This document shows positions 27,033 to 36,089 of a stretch of 64,000 nt of DNA, piece by piece. The stretch's first letter is position 1. Each line of letters opens with the position of its first letter. The notes beneath the pieces are model-generated. The model had not been told where the DNA came from, did not search any database, and was given only the letters and a program-made list of their open reading frames with translations. The translations under genes were made by a program, and so were the position numbers. The DNA is taken from assembly GCF_014191605.1 (NCBI RefSeq), contig NZ_JACHWU010000003.1, forward strand, positions 719,995 to 783,994, read 5' to 3'. This DNA is from Prauserella isguenensis (GTDB lineage: Bacteria > Actinomycetota > Actinomycetes > Mycobacteriales > Pseudonocardiaceae).

Positions 27033-27644
27033 ATGCACGCCCGCACGTTGGCCGTTCCGCACGCCGTGGAGTTCACCCCGCCCGTTTTCCCCGACCACCG
27101 CGGGCTGTTCACCGCCCCGTTCCAGGAACCGGCGTTCCTCGAAGCCGTCGGGCACCCCATGACGGTGGCGCAGACGAACCACAGCGTGTCGCGGCGCGGC
27201 ACGATCCGCGGGATCCACTTCACCGACGTGCCACCCGGCCAGGGCAAGTACGTCTACTGCCCCAAAGGCTCGCTGCTGGACGTCGTCGTGGACCTGCGCA
27301 CGGACTCGCCCACGTTCGGCGCATGGGACGCGGTGACCCTCGACGGCCACGCCTTCCGAGGGGTGTACATCGCCGAAGGACTCGGCCACGGCTTCATCGC
27401 GCTCGAGGACGACACCGTGATGTCGTACCTGTGCTCGACGTCGTACAACCCGTCCGCCGAGCACGGCATCGACCCGCTCGACCAGGACCTCGGCCTGCCC
27501 TGGCCCGACGGCGTCGAGTACGTCCTCTCCGACAAGGACCGCGCGGCGCCGTCGCTCGCCGAGGCCCGCGACTCGGGCCTGCTGCCCCGCTACGAGGACT
27601 GCCTCGCCCGCTACGCTGAGCTACGCGCGAACGCACCCGCCTGA
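27033..27644 (+). CDS. dTDP-4-dehydrorhamnose 3,5-epimerase family protein
   Basis: A 203-residue cupin-type epimerase of the RmlC family, which inverts C3 and/or C5 of dTDP-4-keto-6-deoxyglucose on the way to dTDP-rhamnose or other deoxysugars. Seen: an N-terminal FPDHRGLFTAPF, the catalytic base His62 in RGIHF, KYVYCPKGSLLDVVVDLRTDSPTFG (about 72-96), a GLGHGFIALEDDTVMSYLCS stretch and the catalytic Tyr region SYNP near residue 138. The length is usual. The ATG at 27033 is preceded by a poor RBS. No other rml genes are nearby, so it may serve cell-wall rhamnose (rhamnolinker) or a stand-alone role; 3-only versus 3,5-epimerisation cannot be decided. Confidence 0.88.
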   Translation: MHARTLAVPHAVEFTPPVFPDHRGLFTAPFQEPAFLEAVGHPMTVAQTNHSVSRRGTIRGIHFTDVPPGQGKYVYCPKGSLLDVVVDLRTDSPTFGAWDAVTLDGHAFRGVYIAEGLGHGFIALEDDTVMSYLCSTSYNPSAEHGIDPLDQDLGLPWPDGVEYVLSDKDRAAPSLAEARDSGLLPRYEDCLARYAELRANAPA

Positions 27645-27648
27645 CGTC

Positions 27649-27709
27649 CGGGGTGCCCCAAGGGCACCTGGGGGAACTCAACGCCACCACAGTGCCCTGT
27701 CACCCCGGC
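27649..27709. repeat. Terminator-like element containing a dispersed palindrome (copy 1)
   Basis: Between the convergent epimerase and cholesterol oxidase genes. Outer stem ccggggtg/caccccgg (27649-27656/27702-27709); inner gtgccc/gggcac (27654-27659/27663-27668). The core ccccaagggcacct (27657-27670) recurs at 37553-37567, also between convergent genes. Confidence 0.6.
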
Positions 27710-27734
27710 TGTCGGTCACCGGCTGTGACGGCGG

Positions 27735-29426
<1,692 letters not shown>

Positions 29427-29531
29427 TCATGTCGCCGTCGAAGTTCACCCGGTCAGCTTAATGGCGATACGCCAACAACGTGCCGTCGATACTGCGACCC
29501 TCGGCCCGTACGGCCCGCCCGGCCGCGGCGC

Positions 29532-30032
29532 TCACGTCCTCGGCGTGACCCAGATCGTGATCTCGACGGAGACGACCGTCCGGCCCGACCGGTCCCGGAC
29601 GTCGACCGGTACGAGCACCTCGACACCGTCGCCGCCGGCCGGAAGCTCGGGCAGTTCGGGCAGCTCGGCGACAGCGGTCAGCGACGTCTCGGCCTTCGCG
29701 ACGTACGACACCGACATCCCCTTCGGGATCCAGCGGTGGGTGGTCGGCACCGTCGCCTCGGCGAGCATGCCCATCGCGATCTCGGCGAGATTGCAGGCGG
29801 CGATGGCGTGGAAGGTGCCCAGATGGTTGTGCACACCCCACCACTTGGGGGCCGCCACCTCGCAACGGCCGGGCCGCATGTCCCGCACCCTCGGCAGCAC
29901 CGAACCGAAGTACGGCACGCGCAGGCACATCGCCGCGGAGAACACGCCCTTGCCGATCGCCGAGCCGGAGAGCTTCCGCCACATCGCATAGGTCGGGTTC
30001 ACCGTCGGGCCCGCCACATCCTGTGAGGTCAT
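29532..30032 (-). CDS. DUF4442 hotdog-fold thioesterase-like protein
   Basis: A 166-residue protein of the DUF4442 hotdog family. The ATG at 30032 (MTSQDVAGPTVNP) is chosen because a TAATAT -10 box on the minus strand (30045-30040) ends 7 nt before it, implying a leaderless transcript; an ATG three codons upstream is possible. Family features: a MWRKLSGSAIGKGVFSAAMCLRVPYFGSVLPRV opening (about residues 16-48), KWWGVHNHLGTFHAIAACNLAEIAMGM as the hotdog central helix, and PKGMSVSYVAKAET. Members are thought to be acyl-CoA thioesterases acting on fatty acyl substrates, but the catalytic residues are not well defined. It is divergent from the phosphatase gene at 30083 with only 50 bp between. Confidence 0.82.
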   Translation of the reverse strand: MTSQDVAGPTVNPTYAMWRKLSGSAIGKGVFSAAMCLRVPYFGSVLPRVRDMRPGRCEVAAPKWWGVHNHLGTFHAIAACNLAEIAMGMLAEATVPTTHRWIPKGMSVSYVAKAETSLTAVAELPELPELPAGGDGVEVLVPVDVRDRSGRTVVSVEITIWVTPRT

Positions 30033-30039
30033 GCCGGAC

Positions 30040-30056
30040 ATATTACCGACCGGTAA
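30040..30056 (-). promoter_or_regulatory. Minus-strand -10 box overlapping a TTACC-N4-GGTAA operator-like dyad
   Basis: Plus-strand 30040-30045 reads TAATAT on the minus strand, 7 nt before the DUF4442 ATG. The 14-bp dyad ttaccgaccggtaa at 30043-30056 overlaps it. Such TTACC-N4-GGTAA palindromes resemble TetR-family operators of fatty-acid genes; the regulator is not identified. Confidence 0.5.
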
Positions 30057-30082
30057 CCCAGCTGCCGGGATACGGTTCCCCT

Positions 30083-30673
30083 GTGTCCGCACACTCGATT
30101 CTGCTCATCCGGCACGGCCAGACCGAGTGGTCGGCCGCAGGCAAGCACACCAGCCACACCGACGTCCCACTGACCGGCACCGGCGAGCGGCAGGCACACG
30201 CGGCAGGCCGCACCTACGCCGTCCTGCACGGAGGCGGCCCTCCGGCGCTCGTCCTGTCCAGTCCACGGCTGCGTGCGGAGCACACGGCGAGACTGGCCGG
30301 CATCGACGTCGACGAGACCACAGAGGACCTCGCCGAGTGGGACTACGGCGAGTACGAGGGCACCACCACGGAACACATCCACCGCACCGTCCCTGAGTGG
30401 ACACTGTGGACCGACGGCGCCCCGGGCGGCGAGACGCCCGCACAGGTCGCGGCCCGCGGCGACCGCGTTCTCGACCGCGCCCGCGCCGCCCTGACCGACG
30501 GCGACGTCGTGCTCATCGGACACGGACACTTCAACCGGGTACTGATCGCCCGCTGGCTCGGCCTCGACGCGGCACTCGGCGAAGGATTCCGCGTCGACCC
30601 GGCGAGCATCTCCGTACTCGGCTACGACCGTGGCGCCCCGCAGATCCGACATCTCAACGTCCCGCCGACCTGA
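30083..30673 (+). CDS. Histidine phosphatase (phosphoglycerate mutase-like) family protein
   Basis: A 196-residue member of the histidine phosphatase superfamily. It begins at GTG 30083 (SAHSILLIRHGQTEWSAAGK); the RHG motif holds the phosphorylated His, Arg follows in the LSSPRLRAEHTA segment, a Glu lies in DLAEWDYGEYEG and the second His in LIGHGHFNRVL. The enzyme would remove phosphate from small metabolites, or be a cofactor-dependent phosphoglycerate mutase-like phosphatase; substrate unknown. Proteins of this type in actinobacteria include broad-specificity acid phosphatases. The frame extends upstream to 30023, but that region contains the divergent promoter and is rejected. Confidence 0.88.
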   Translation: MSAHSILLIRHGQTEWSAAGKHTSHTDVPLTGTGERQAHAAGRTYAVLHGGGPPALVLSSPRLRAEHTARLAGIDVDETTEDLAEWDYGEYEGTTTEHIHRTVPEWTLWTDGAPGGETPAQVAARGDRVLDRARAALTDGDVVLIGHGHFNRVLIARWLGLDAALGEGFRVDPASISVLGYDRGAPQIRHLNVPPT

Positions 30674-30722
30674 CCCCCGACCTCTCCCCGGCTCGCGACT
30701 CCCGCGGTGCGAAGCTCGGCGT

Positions 30723-31208
30723 ATGACGATCCGCCGCATCCGCACCGACGACGTCGACGCCGTCGTCGACCTGGTCCACGCACTCGCCGAGTACGAGAAG
30801 GCACCCGACGAGTGCCACCTGACGGCCGAGCAGCTGCACACCGCGCTGTTCGCGGACAAACCCGCGCTCTACGGCCACGTCGCCGAGGCCGGCGGCGAGG
30901 TCGTCGGCTTCGCGCTGTGGTTCCTCAACTTCTCGACCTGGCGCGGAGTACACGGCATCTACCTGGAGGACCTGTTCGTCCGCCCCGAGCACCGCGGCTC
31001 CGGACTCGGCAAAGCCCTGCTCGCCGCCCTCGCCGCCGAATGCGTCGACCGCGGGTACGCGCGTCTCGAGTGGTGGGTACTGAACTGGAACCCCGCGCGG
31101 ACCTTCTACGAGTCCCTCGACGCCGAAGCCATGGACGAGTGGACGGTCTACCGCCTCACCGACGCGCCGCTGCGGGCACTCGCGGACGAAGCGGGCGAGG
31201 CGGGCTGA
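30723..31208 (+). CDS. GNAT acetyltransferase, diamine/spermidine N1-acetyltransferase-like
   Basis: A 161-residue GNAT enzyme. The ATG at 30723 gives MTIRRIRTDDVDAVVDLVHALAEYEKAPDE. The acetyl-CoA-binding motif A is YLEDLFVRPEHRGSGLGKALLAAL (about residues 80-103), and motif B includes YARLEWWVLNWNPARTFYESLDA. The EYEK start, YLEDLFV and VLNWN segments match the eukaryotic and bacterial diamine acetyltransferase (SSAT/SSAT2, thialysine) subgroup. Substrate assignment to diamines, spermidine or thialysine is therefore likely but untested. It starts 49 bp after the phosphatase gene on the same strand and may share its transcript. A polyamine-synthase-like gene lies 5 kb upstream. Confidence 0.85.
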   Translation: MTIRRIRTDDVDAVVDLVHALAEYEKAPDECHLTAEQLHTALFADKPALYGHVAEAGGEVVGFALWFLNFSTWRGVHGIYLEDLFVRPEHRGSGLGKALLAALAAECVDRGYARLEWWVLNWNPARTFYESLDAEAMDEWTVYRLTDAPLRALADEAGEAG

Positions 31209-31235
31209 CGCCGCGGCGGTTCCGGGCGGATGCGC

Positions 31236-31706
31236 TCAGCGGTCGCCGCGCTCGTCGCGTTCGCGCTCGGCCGCCCGGCCGGACACTCCGCCGCGACGTG
31301 CGGCCTCGTCCTCCGTCTCGTCGGGCCGCTGACCCAGCACCCACGCGCGCGAGTCCCGCCGGAACAGCAGCACGATCACCGCGACACCGGCGATCATGAT
31401 CGGCACCCCGAACCCGGACTGGTCCGACGGGCCGGTCGCGTACCAGCCGACGCCCACGAGGATCAGCGCGACGACGAGGGACGGCGAGCGCGCCCACGTC
31501 TTGCCCAGCAGCAAACCCGTCGCGCACGCCAGCACGCCGATGCCGAGGACGGCGTAGTAGCTCACCTCCGCGACGAGGTCGGGGCTCCTGCCGGTGACCG
31601 CGAGCACGATGCCGATCGCGACGAGCGCGAAGCCCGGCAGTGCCGTCAGCAGCCCCGCGTAACGGACTTCGCGGGGCGCGGGCGAGATCTTGTCGGCGAG
31701 CGCCAC
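31236..31706 (-). CDS. Four-helix integral membrane protein, function unknown
   Basis: A 156-residue protein starting at GTG 31706 behind gggaagg. Four hydrophobic segments are visible: about residues 18-38 (LLTALPGFALVAIGIVLAV), 48-68 (VSYYAVLGIGVLACATGLLLG), 73-92 (SLVVALILVGVGWYATG) and 98-116 (VPIMIAGVAVIVLLF). The C-terminus is charged and Arg/Glu-rich and should face the cytoplasm. The frame is open upstream to 31844, but that part has no RBS or coding character. It converges with the GNAT gene, whose stop is 28 bp away. I recognise no family; it is an actinobacterial conserved membrane protein. Confidence 0.78.
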   Translation of the reverse strand: MALADKISPAPREVRYAGLLTALPGFALVAIGIVLAVTGRSPDLVAEVSYYAVLGIGVLACATGLLLGKTWARSPSLVVALILVGVGWYATGPSDQSGFGVPIMIAGVAVIVLLFRRDSRAWVLGQRPDETEDEAARRGGVSGRAAERERDERGDR

Positions 31707-31932
31707 GAGCGGGCCTTCCCTCGGATGTGACCGTGCGTGAACGGTTTCGATGGTATGCCACCCGGACGGCCGTTTTCCGCCGCCCGCCATCGGGACAAGG
31801 ATTCGAGGTGTCGTCGATGAGCCGGGTGGTCGTCCGGGGTGCACTCGTCACGGCGGAAGTCGACACGTTCGCCGACCGAGCAGGAGGCAGCAGGCGAGGA
31901 GAACGGGCTGACGATTCACCTACGCTGGACGA

Positions 31933-33033
31933 GTGCGCGCAGTTCTCGTCGTGAATCCACAGGCCACCGCCACCTCACCGGGAGGGCGCGACGTCCTGGC
32001 GCATGCGCTCGCCAGCCAGGTGAAGCTCGAGGTGGTCGAGACCGAGCACCGCGGTCACGCGATGACGGTCGCCCGTGCGGCCGCCCGTGGTGAACTGGGC
32101 GACGTCGGCCTCGTCGTCGCGCACGGCGGGGACGGCACGGTCAACGAGGTCGTCAACGGCCTCATGGACGGTGCTCGGCACGCCGTCGCGGGCCTGCGCG
32201 ACACCGGCCCACACGGCTCCGGCCCACATGGCACGGGCCCACACGGCACCGCGAGTGCCGGTCGCATCGACGGCGCGGCCGCTGCCGCCGATCCGGTGGC
32301 GCAGGCCGCCGTCCCCGCGCCGATGCTCGGTGTCGTCCCCGGCGGCTCGGCGAACGTCTTCGCCCGCGCACTCGGGCTCCCCCGCGATCCCGTCGAGGCC
32401 ACCCACCGCCTCCTCCACGCCGTCGACACCCGTTCCACGCGGCGTGTCGGCCTCGGCATCGCCGACAGCGGGGGCACCGGGGCCGCCGACGACGTCACCG
32501 GCACCGTGGCGAGCGGCGCGCGCTGGTTCACGTTCAACGCCGGTCTGGGCTGGGACGCCGACGTCGTGGCGGGAGTGGACGCCCGCCGCGGCAAACGCAC
32601 GAGCCCCTCGCTGTACGCCCGCACGGCCGTCTCCGCCTACCTGAGGCCCCCGCACGGCAGGCCGGCGATGAGCATCGGCCTCCCCGGTGACGAGGAGCCC
32701 GTGCAGGCGCGGACGGTGTTCGTCTCCAACACCGACCCGTGGAGCTACCTCGGGCCGCGGCCGGTCCACCTGAACACGACCTGTTCGTTCGACGGCGGGC
32801 TGGGACTGTTCGCGCTGCGCGGCATGGGCATGGCGACCGTGTTGCGCCACCTCCGGCAGGCCTTGCAGCAGGGCGAACACCGGGGCAGACGGCTCGTTCG
32901 CCACGACGATGTGTCATCCGTCTGCGTGAAAGCGGAGAAACCCGTAAACTTTCAGGTCGACGGAGACCTGGTCGGCACGCGCACCAGGGTGGAGTTCCGG
33001 AGCGTCCCGCAGGCGCTCACCGTCGCGGTATGA
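31933..33033 (+). CDS. Diacylglycerol kinase family lipid kinase
   Basis: A 366-residue lipid kinase with the DAGK catalytic fold. It starts at GTG 31933 (RAVLVVNPQATATS), contains the nucleotide motif AHGGDGTVNEVVNGLM (about 63-78) and PMLGVVPGGSANVFARALGLP (about 129-149), and ends with a YegS-like beta domain in which FQVDGDLV resembles the metal-site segment. A Gly-Pro-His repeat (GPHGSGPHGTGPHGT, about residues 92-106), encoded by three 15-bp units at 32206-32250, and further Ala-rich residues form an insertion between the two motifs that is not usual in the family. It phosphorylates diacylglycerol or a related lipid using ATP. The homologue in Mycobacterium tuberculosis lies beside whiB1, as here, by memory. 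Confidence 0.9.
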   Translation: MRAVLVVNPQATATSPGGRDVLAHALASQVKLEVVETEHRGHAMTVARAAARGELGDVGLVVAHGGDGTVNEVVNGLMDGARHAVAGLRDTGPHGSGPHGTGPHGTASAGRIDGAAAAADPVAQAAVPAPMLGVVPGGSANVFARALGLPRDPVEATHRLLHAVDTRSTRRVGLGIADSGGTGAADDVTGTVASGARWFTFNAGLGWDADVVAGVDARRGKRTSPSLYARTAVSAYLRPPHGRPAMSIGLPGDEEPVQARTVFVSNTDPWSYLGPRPVHLNTTCSFDGGLGLFALRGMGMATVLRHLRQALQQGEHRGRRLVRHDDVSSVCVKAEKPVNFQVDGDLVGTRTRVEFRSVPQALTVAV

Positions 33034-33186
33034 CTGGTCGCAGCCGGTGAACAGCAGCCAGCTGATCACCGCGGGCAAACCCCGGTTACCGCTTATCGAC
33101 GCCGAGGCTCCACTCGCCGCAAAGTTCGGTCGACGGGCGGCGTTGCTGCGAGGTAAAGCCGCAGGTCAGGTCGGGGTTTCACGGCC

Positions 33187-33250
33187 GTGAGCTGACTCAC
33201 CGATCCGTCGAAAACACTTGTCGAAGCCCGGGACTCGTGAAAGCATTCAC
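33187..33250 (+). promoter_or_regulatory. Two CRP/Cmr-like boxes upstream of whiB1
   Basis: Two GTGA-N6-TCAC palindromes: 33187-33200 and 33237-33250, with centres exactly 50 bp apart. Both match the cAMP receptor protein core. The second lies 72 bp before the whiB1 ATG. In M. tuberculosis whiB1 is controlled by CRP through two sites; the same control is inferred here. Confidence 0.75.
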
Positions 33251-33321
33251 AAGCACCCCGAAAACGACCGCCAAGACGACGTTGGCGCGGATACCCCCGC
33301 GTCTTGAGAAGGAGCTCAAGA

Positions 33322-33576
33322 ATGGACTGGCGCAACCGCGCGGCCTGCCGAGACGAAGACCCGGAACTGTTCTTCCCCGTGGGAACGAGCGGCCCCGCTC
33401 TCTCTCAGGTAGCCGCCGCGAAGGCCGTATGCCACCGCTGCACCGTTGCCTCCGACTGCCTCGCCTGGGCCCTGGCCAGCGGCCAGGACGCCGGCGTCTG
33501 GGGCGGTATGGACGAGGACGAGCGTCGTGCGCTGAAGCGTCGCCGTGCTCAGGTCGGTCAGCACAGCAACGCCTGA
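33322..33576 (+). CDS. whiB1: WhiB1-type iron-sulfur transcription factor
   Basis: An 84-residue Wbl protein. The ATG at 33322 follows aaggag; the longer frame from 33304 is rejected. Four Cys bind a [4Fe-4S] cluster: C9, C37, C40 and C46 (C-x2-C-x5-C). The G[V/I]WGG turn (GVWGGMDEDERRALKRRR) and basic tail complete the family pattern. The sequence MDWRNRAACRDEDPELFFPVG is almost that of mycobacterial WhiB1, an essential nitric-oxide-responsive regulator that binds the sigma factor SigA. The neighbouring pdtaS gene reproduces the Rv3219-Rv3220c order. Two CRP-like boxes upstream suggest cAMP control. A structured 3' region with two inverted repeats follows. Confidence 0.96.
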   Translation: MDWRNRAACRDEDPELFFPVGTSGPALSQVAAAKAVCHRCTVASDCLAWALASGQDAGVWGGMDEDERRALKRRRAQVGQHSNA

Positions 33577-33603
33577 GCAGACCGTCGCAGACAACGCGAC
33601 CTG

Positions 33604-33692
33604 CCTTTTGCCCGGATTGACGTAAATACTTTTACTGGGGCCGAGGCAAAAGGTTTGAGGGCCGGCATCCCTTCGGGGTGCCGGCCCTCAAG
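33604..33692. terminator. Two nested/tandem hairpins after whiB1
   Basis: First, ccttttgcc/ggcaaaagg (33604-33612/33645-33653) encloses an AT-rich 32 bp including gtaaa-tact-tttac (33622-33635). Second, a 16-bp stem at about 33655-33671/33676-33692 closed by a ttcg tetraloop with one bulge. The second is a strong terminator shared by convergent whiB1 and pdtaS; the first could form a small 3' RNA element. Confidence 0.8.
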
Positions 33693-33845
33693 CGTGTCCG
33701 GGACGAGTCGAACGAATGCATTCACGACTCCGGATACCGCGCATCACCGTCTTTTTCGGACCGATCACCGCCGGACCGTTCTCGTCGTGCGGCGAGAACG
33801 GTCCGGCAACCGACAACGAGGGCGAGACCGGCGACGTGAGTCCGC

Positions 33846-35330
33846 TCAACCGCGACGGTTGAGCGGCACACGGAGGGTCGCCTCGGTGCCACCGTGACTC
33901 CCGCCGCGCAACGACAACGACCCGCGCAGCTCGGATTCCACCAGCGTGCGTGCGATCTGCAGTCCGAGGCCGTCGGCGCGCTCCAGTGAGAATCCGGACG
34001 GCAGGCCCCGTCCGTCGTCGCGGATGACGATGTCGAGCCTGCCCGCGGACCGGTCGACCGCGATCTCCACCTCGCCCGCCTTTCCGGGGTCGAACGCGTG
34101 CTCGACCGCGTTCTGCACCAGTTCGGCGACCACCATCACCAGCGGTGTGGCGATATCGGCCGCCACGATGCCGAACGACCCGCTGCGCGAGAGCTTCACG
34201 TGCGCTTCGGCGGTGGCGACCTCGCCGACCATCGGCAGTACGTTGTCGAACAGCTTGTCCAGGTCGACCTTCTCGTCCACCGACATCGACAGCGCCTCGT
34301 GGACCATGGCGATCGACGACACGCGGCGCACCGACTCCGTCAGCGCCTGCCGGGCTTCGCCGCTGGGCGTCCTGCGGGACTGCAGCCGCAACAACGCGGC
34401 GACGGTCTGCAGGTTGTTCTTCACCCGGTGGTGGATCTCGCGGATCGTCGCGTCCTTCGACATCAACGCGCGGTCGCGCCGCTTGACCTCGGTGACGTCG
34501 CGGGCGAGCACGAGCGCACCCGCGGGCCTGCCCGCCGGGCGCAGCGGCAGCGCGCGGAACAGCGCCACCGCGCCACGTCGTGACTCCGCCTCCGCACGCG
34601 TGCTGGGTTTGCCCGCGACGGCGTCGAGGATGCGGTGCGAGATCTCGGTCGCGTCGAACGGGTCACGGATCAGCGACCGCGTCAACGGCGCCAGCCGCGC
34701 GCCGATCAGATCCGATTCGTAGCCCATGCGGTGATAGACGGACTGGCCGTTCGGGCTGGCGAACACGACGGTGCCGTTCTGGTCGATACGGATCAGCCCG
34801 TCACCGACCCGCGGGCTCGTGTGCACGTCGGTGCCACCGTCCGGGCTCGGATACGTGCCGTCCGAGAGCATCTGGCACAGGTCGGCCGCACTGCCCAGAT
34901 AGGCGATCTCGAGCGGGCTCGGCACCCGCGGCGACGCGAGGTTCGTGTCACGGCTCAGTACGGCGATCGCCCGGTCGCCGAACCGTACCGGGATCGCCTC
35001 CCTGCGCATCGGCAGGTCGTTGTACCAGTGCGGTTCCTCCTCGCGGCACAGGCGCAGTTCCCGAGCGGCCCGCGACAGCTGCGGATGCTCCTCCGGGGTG
35101 AACCGCGTGCCCACGACGTCCTCCGCGTGTGCGGTCGGACCGGTCGTCGGCCGCACCTGCGCGACGCACACGAAGTCGCCCTCACCGCCCACGACCGGAA
35201 CCCACATCAGGAAGTCCGCGAACGACAGGTCCGCCAGCAGCTGCCACTCGGCGACCACGAGTTGCAGGTGGTCGACGGCCTCCCCCGGCAGACCGGTGTT
35301 GTCGGCGAGCAGCTCCGCAAGTGTGGACAT
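33846..35330 (-). CDS. pdtaS: Sensor histidine kinase PdtaS
   Basis: A 494-residue cytosolic HisKA_2 kinase. Domains: an N-terminal GAF-type domain (about 5-155), a PAS domain (about 175-280), a HisKA_2 dimerisation helix with IREIHHRVKNNLQTVAALLRLQSRR (the phosphoacceptor is probably His301 of the His300-His301 pair) and a HATPase domain (about 380-490; VAELVQNAVEHAF N box, DDGRGLP, LGLQIART G box). It phosphorylates PdtaR, an RNA-binding antiterminator whose gene is not in the window. Mycobacterial PdtaS is a soluble kinase with the same layout. The start at ATG 35330 (MSTLAELLADNTGLPGEAVDHLQ) matches the mycobacterial N-terminus. No transmembrane segment is seen. Confidence 0.95.
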   Translation of the reverse strand: MSTLAELLADNTGLPGEAVDHLQLVVAEWQLLADLSFADFLMWVPVVGGEGDFVCVAQVRPTTGPTAHAEDVVGTRFTPEEHPQLSRAARELRLCREEEPHWYNDLPMRREAIPVRFGDRAIAVLSRDTNLASPRVPSPLEIAYLGSAADLCQMLSDGTYPSPDGGTDVHTSPRVGDGLIRIDQNGTVVFASPNGQSVYHRMGYESDLIGARLAPLTRSLIRDPFDATEISHRILDAVAGKPSTRAEAESRRGAVALFRALPLRPAGRPAGALVLARDVTEVKRRDRALMSKDATIREIHHRVKNNLQTVAALLRLQSRRTPSGEARQALTESVRRVSSIAMVHEALSMSVDEKVDLDKLFDNVLPMVGEVATAEAHVKLSRSGSFGIVAADIATPLVMVVAELVQNAVEHAFDPGKAGEVEIAVDRSAGRLDIVIRDDGRGLPSGFSLERADGLGLQIARTLVESELRGSLSLRGGSHGGTEATLRVPLNRRG

Positions 35331-35522
35331 CGGTTATCGACCACCGCACATCGTCATGATTCGGATGCGGACCGGGCGTGATCCGCTCTGCAATACTCCC
35401 ACCCGGCCCCCGCAATACCCACCTGCCGGCCGCACGCGTCACACCCGGACCGTCCGGCCCAGCCGACGGGGTCGACGAGAGCACATGCGACACTGGGGCC
35501 AGCAAGTCATGGAGGAATGATC

Positions 35523-35597
35523 ATGTCGAAGCGTGCACGTAAGCGCCGCGATCGCAAGAAGAACAAGGCGAATCACGGCAAGAAGCCCAACACCTGA
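35523..35597 (+). CDS. Ribosomal protein bL37 (24 residues)
   Basis: A tiny gene: ATG 35523 to TGA 35597, 24 residues, beginning MSKRARKRRDRKKNK and ending with ANHGKKPNT. It is preceded by ggagga. The sequence matches, from memory, the actinobacteria-specific large-subunit protein bL37 found in Mycobacterium smegmatis ribosome structures (a short, Lys/Arg-rich peptide starting MAKRGRKKRDRK and ending ANHGKRPN). It binds 23S rRNA. It lies between the pdtaS start and rsrA, on the plus strand, and ends before a strong hairpin at 35630-35666. The RBS, the full-length match and the terminator make it a real gene despite its size. Confidence 0.9.
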   Translation: MSKRARKRRDRKKNKANHGKKPNT

Positions 35598-35629
35598 TCG
35601 TCCGCCTCGAGCGGCCGTCGGGAACGGCG

Positions 35630-35666
35630 AAGGCCCCGGCACTTCCTCGGAAGTGGCCGGGGCCTT
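35630..35666. terminator. Terminator hairpin after the bL37 gene
   Basis: Arms aaggccccggcactt (35630-35644) and aagtggccggggcctt (35651-35666) pair with a single bulge. It lies 32 bp after the bL37 stop and about 70 bp from the convergent rsrA stop. Confidence 0.8.
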
Positions 35667-35738
35667 GCCGTGTACGGGGTATTCGAGGTGCTGCCGTGTC
35701 CGGCGGTCCCGTGCGCGTCGGGTCCACCGGCAGCCGGG

Positions 35739-36089
35739 TCAGCTGCCGTCGGAGCCTTCGCGGACCTGCTCGATCGTCAGCTCCGTCTCGCTGAGCCGCA
35801 CGCCACCGCGTTCCTCGACGGTCTTGCGGATCGACGCCCGCAGCCGCTCCTTGAGGTCGACCGGCGCCTGCTCGCCACCGCACTTGCGGTGCAGCAGCTG
35901 CTTGATCTGGTCGTCGATGCCGTACTCCTCGAGGCACGGCGGACAGTCCTCGATGTGCTTGCGCAGCTGCGCGTCGCGTTCAGCGCTGCACTCGCGGTCG
36001 AGCAGCAGATAGATCTCCGCGAGCGCCTCGTCGCAGCAGACGTCCCGGCCCCGCTCGGGTTTGTGGTCCGGCTGTTCCAGAGTGCTCAT
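35739..36089 (-). CDS. rsrA: Anti-sigma factor RsrA (zinc-binding, thiol-redox)
   Basis: A 116-residue anti-sigma factor of the ZAS family. Zinc ligands: H45-x3-C49-x2-C52 (HIEDCPPC) plus Cys18/Cys19 near the N-terminus; Cys70 corresponds to the further Cys of Streptomyces RsrA. Under disulfide stress, Cys oxidation releases zinc and the bound sigma factor. The gene overlaps the sigR stop by four bases (ATGA), so its synthesis is coupled to that of the sigma factor. The spacing of the Cys/His residues and the helical C-terminal part match the family. It holds SigR inactive in reducing conditions; control by the SigR promoter upstream is inferred. Confidence 0.95.
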   Translation of the reverse strand: MSTLEQPDHKPERGRDVCCDEALAEIYLLLDRECSAERDAQLRKHIEDCPPCLEEYGIDDQIKQLLHRKCGGEQAPVDLKERLRASIRKTVEERGGVRLSETELTIEQVREGSDGS

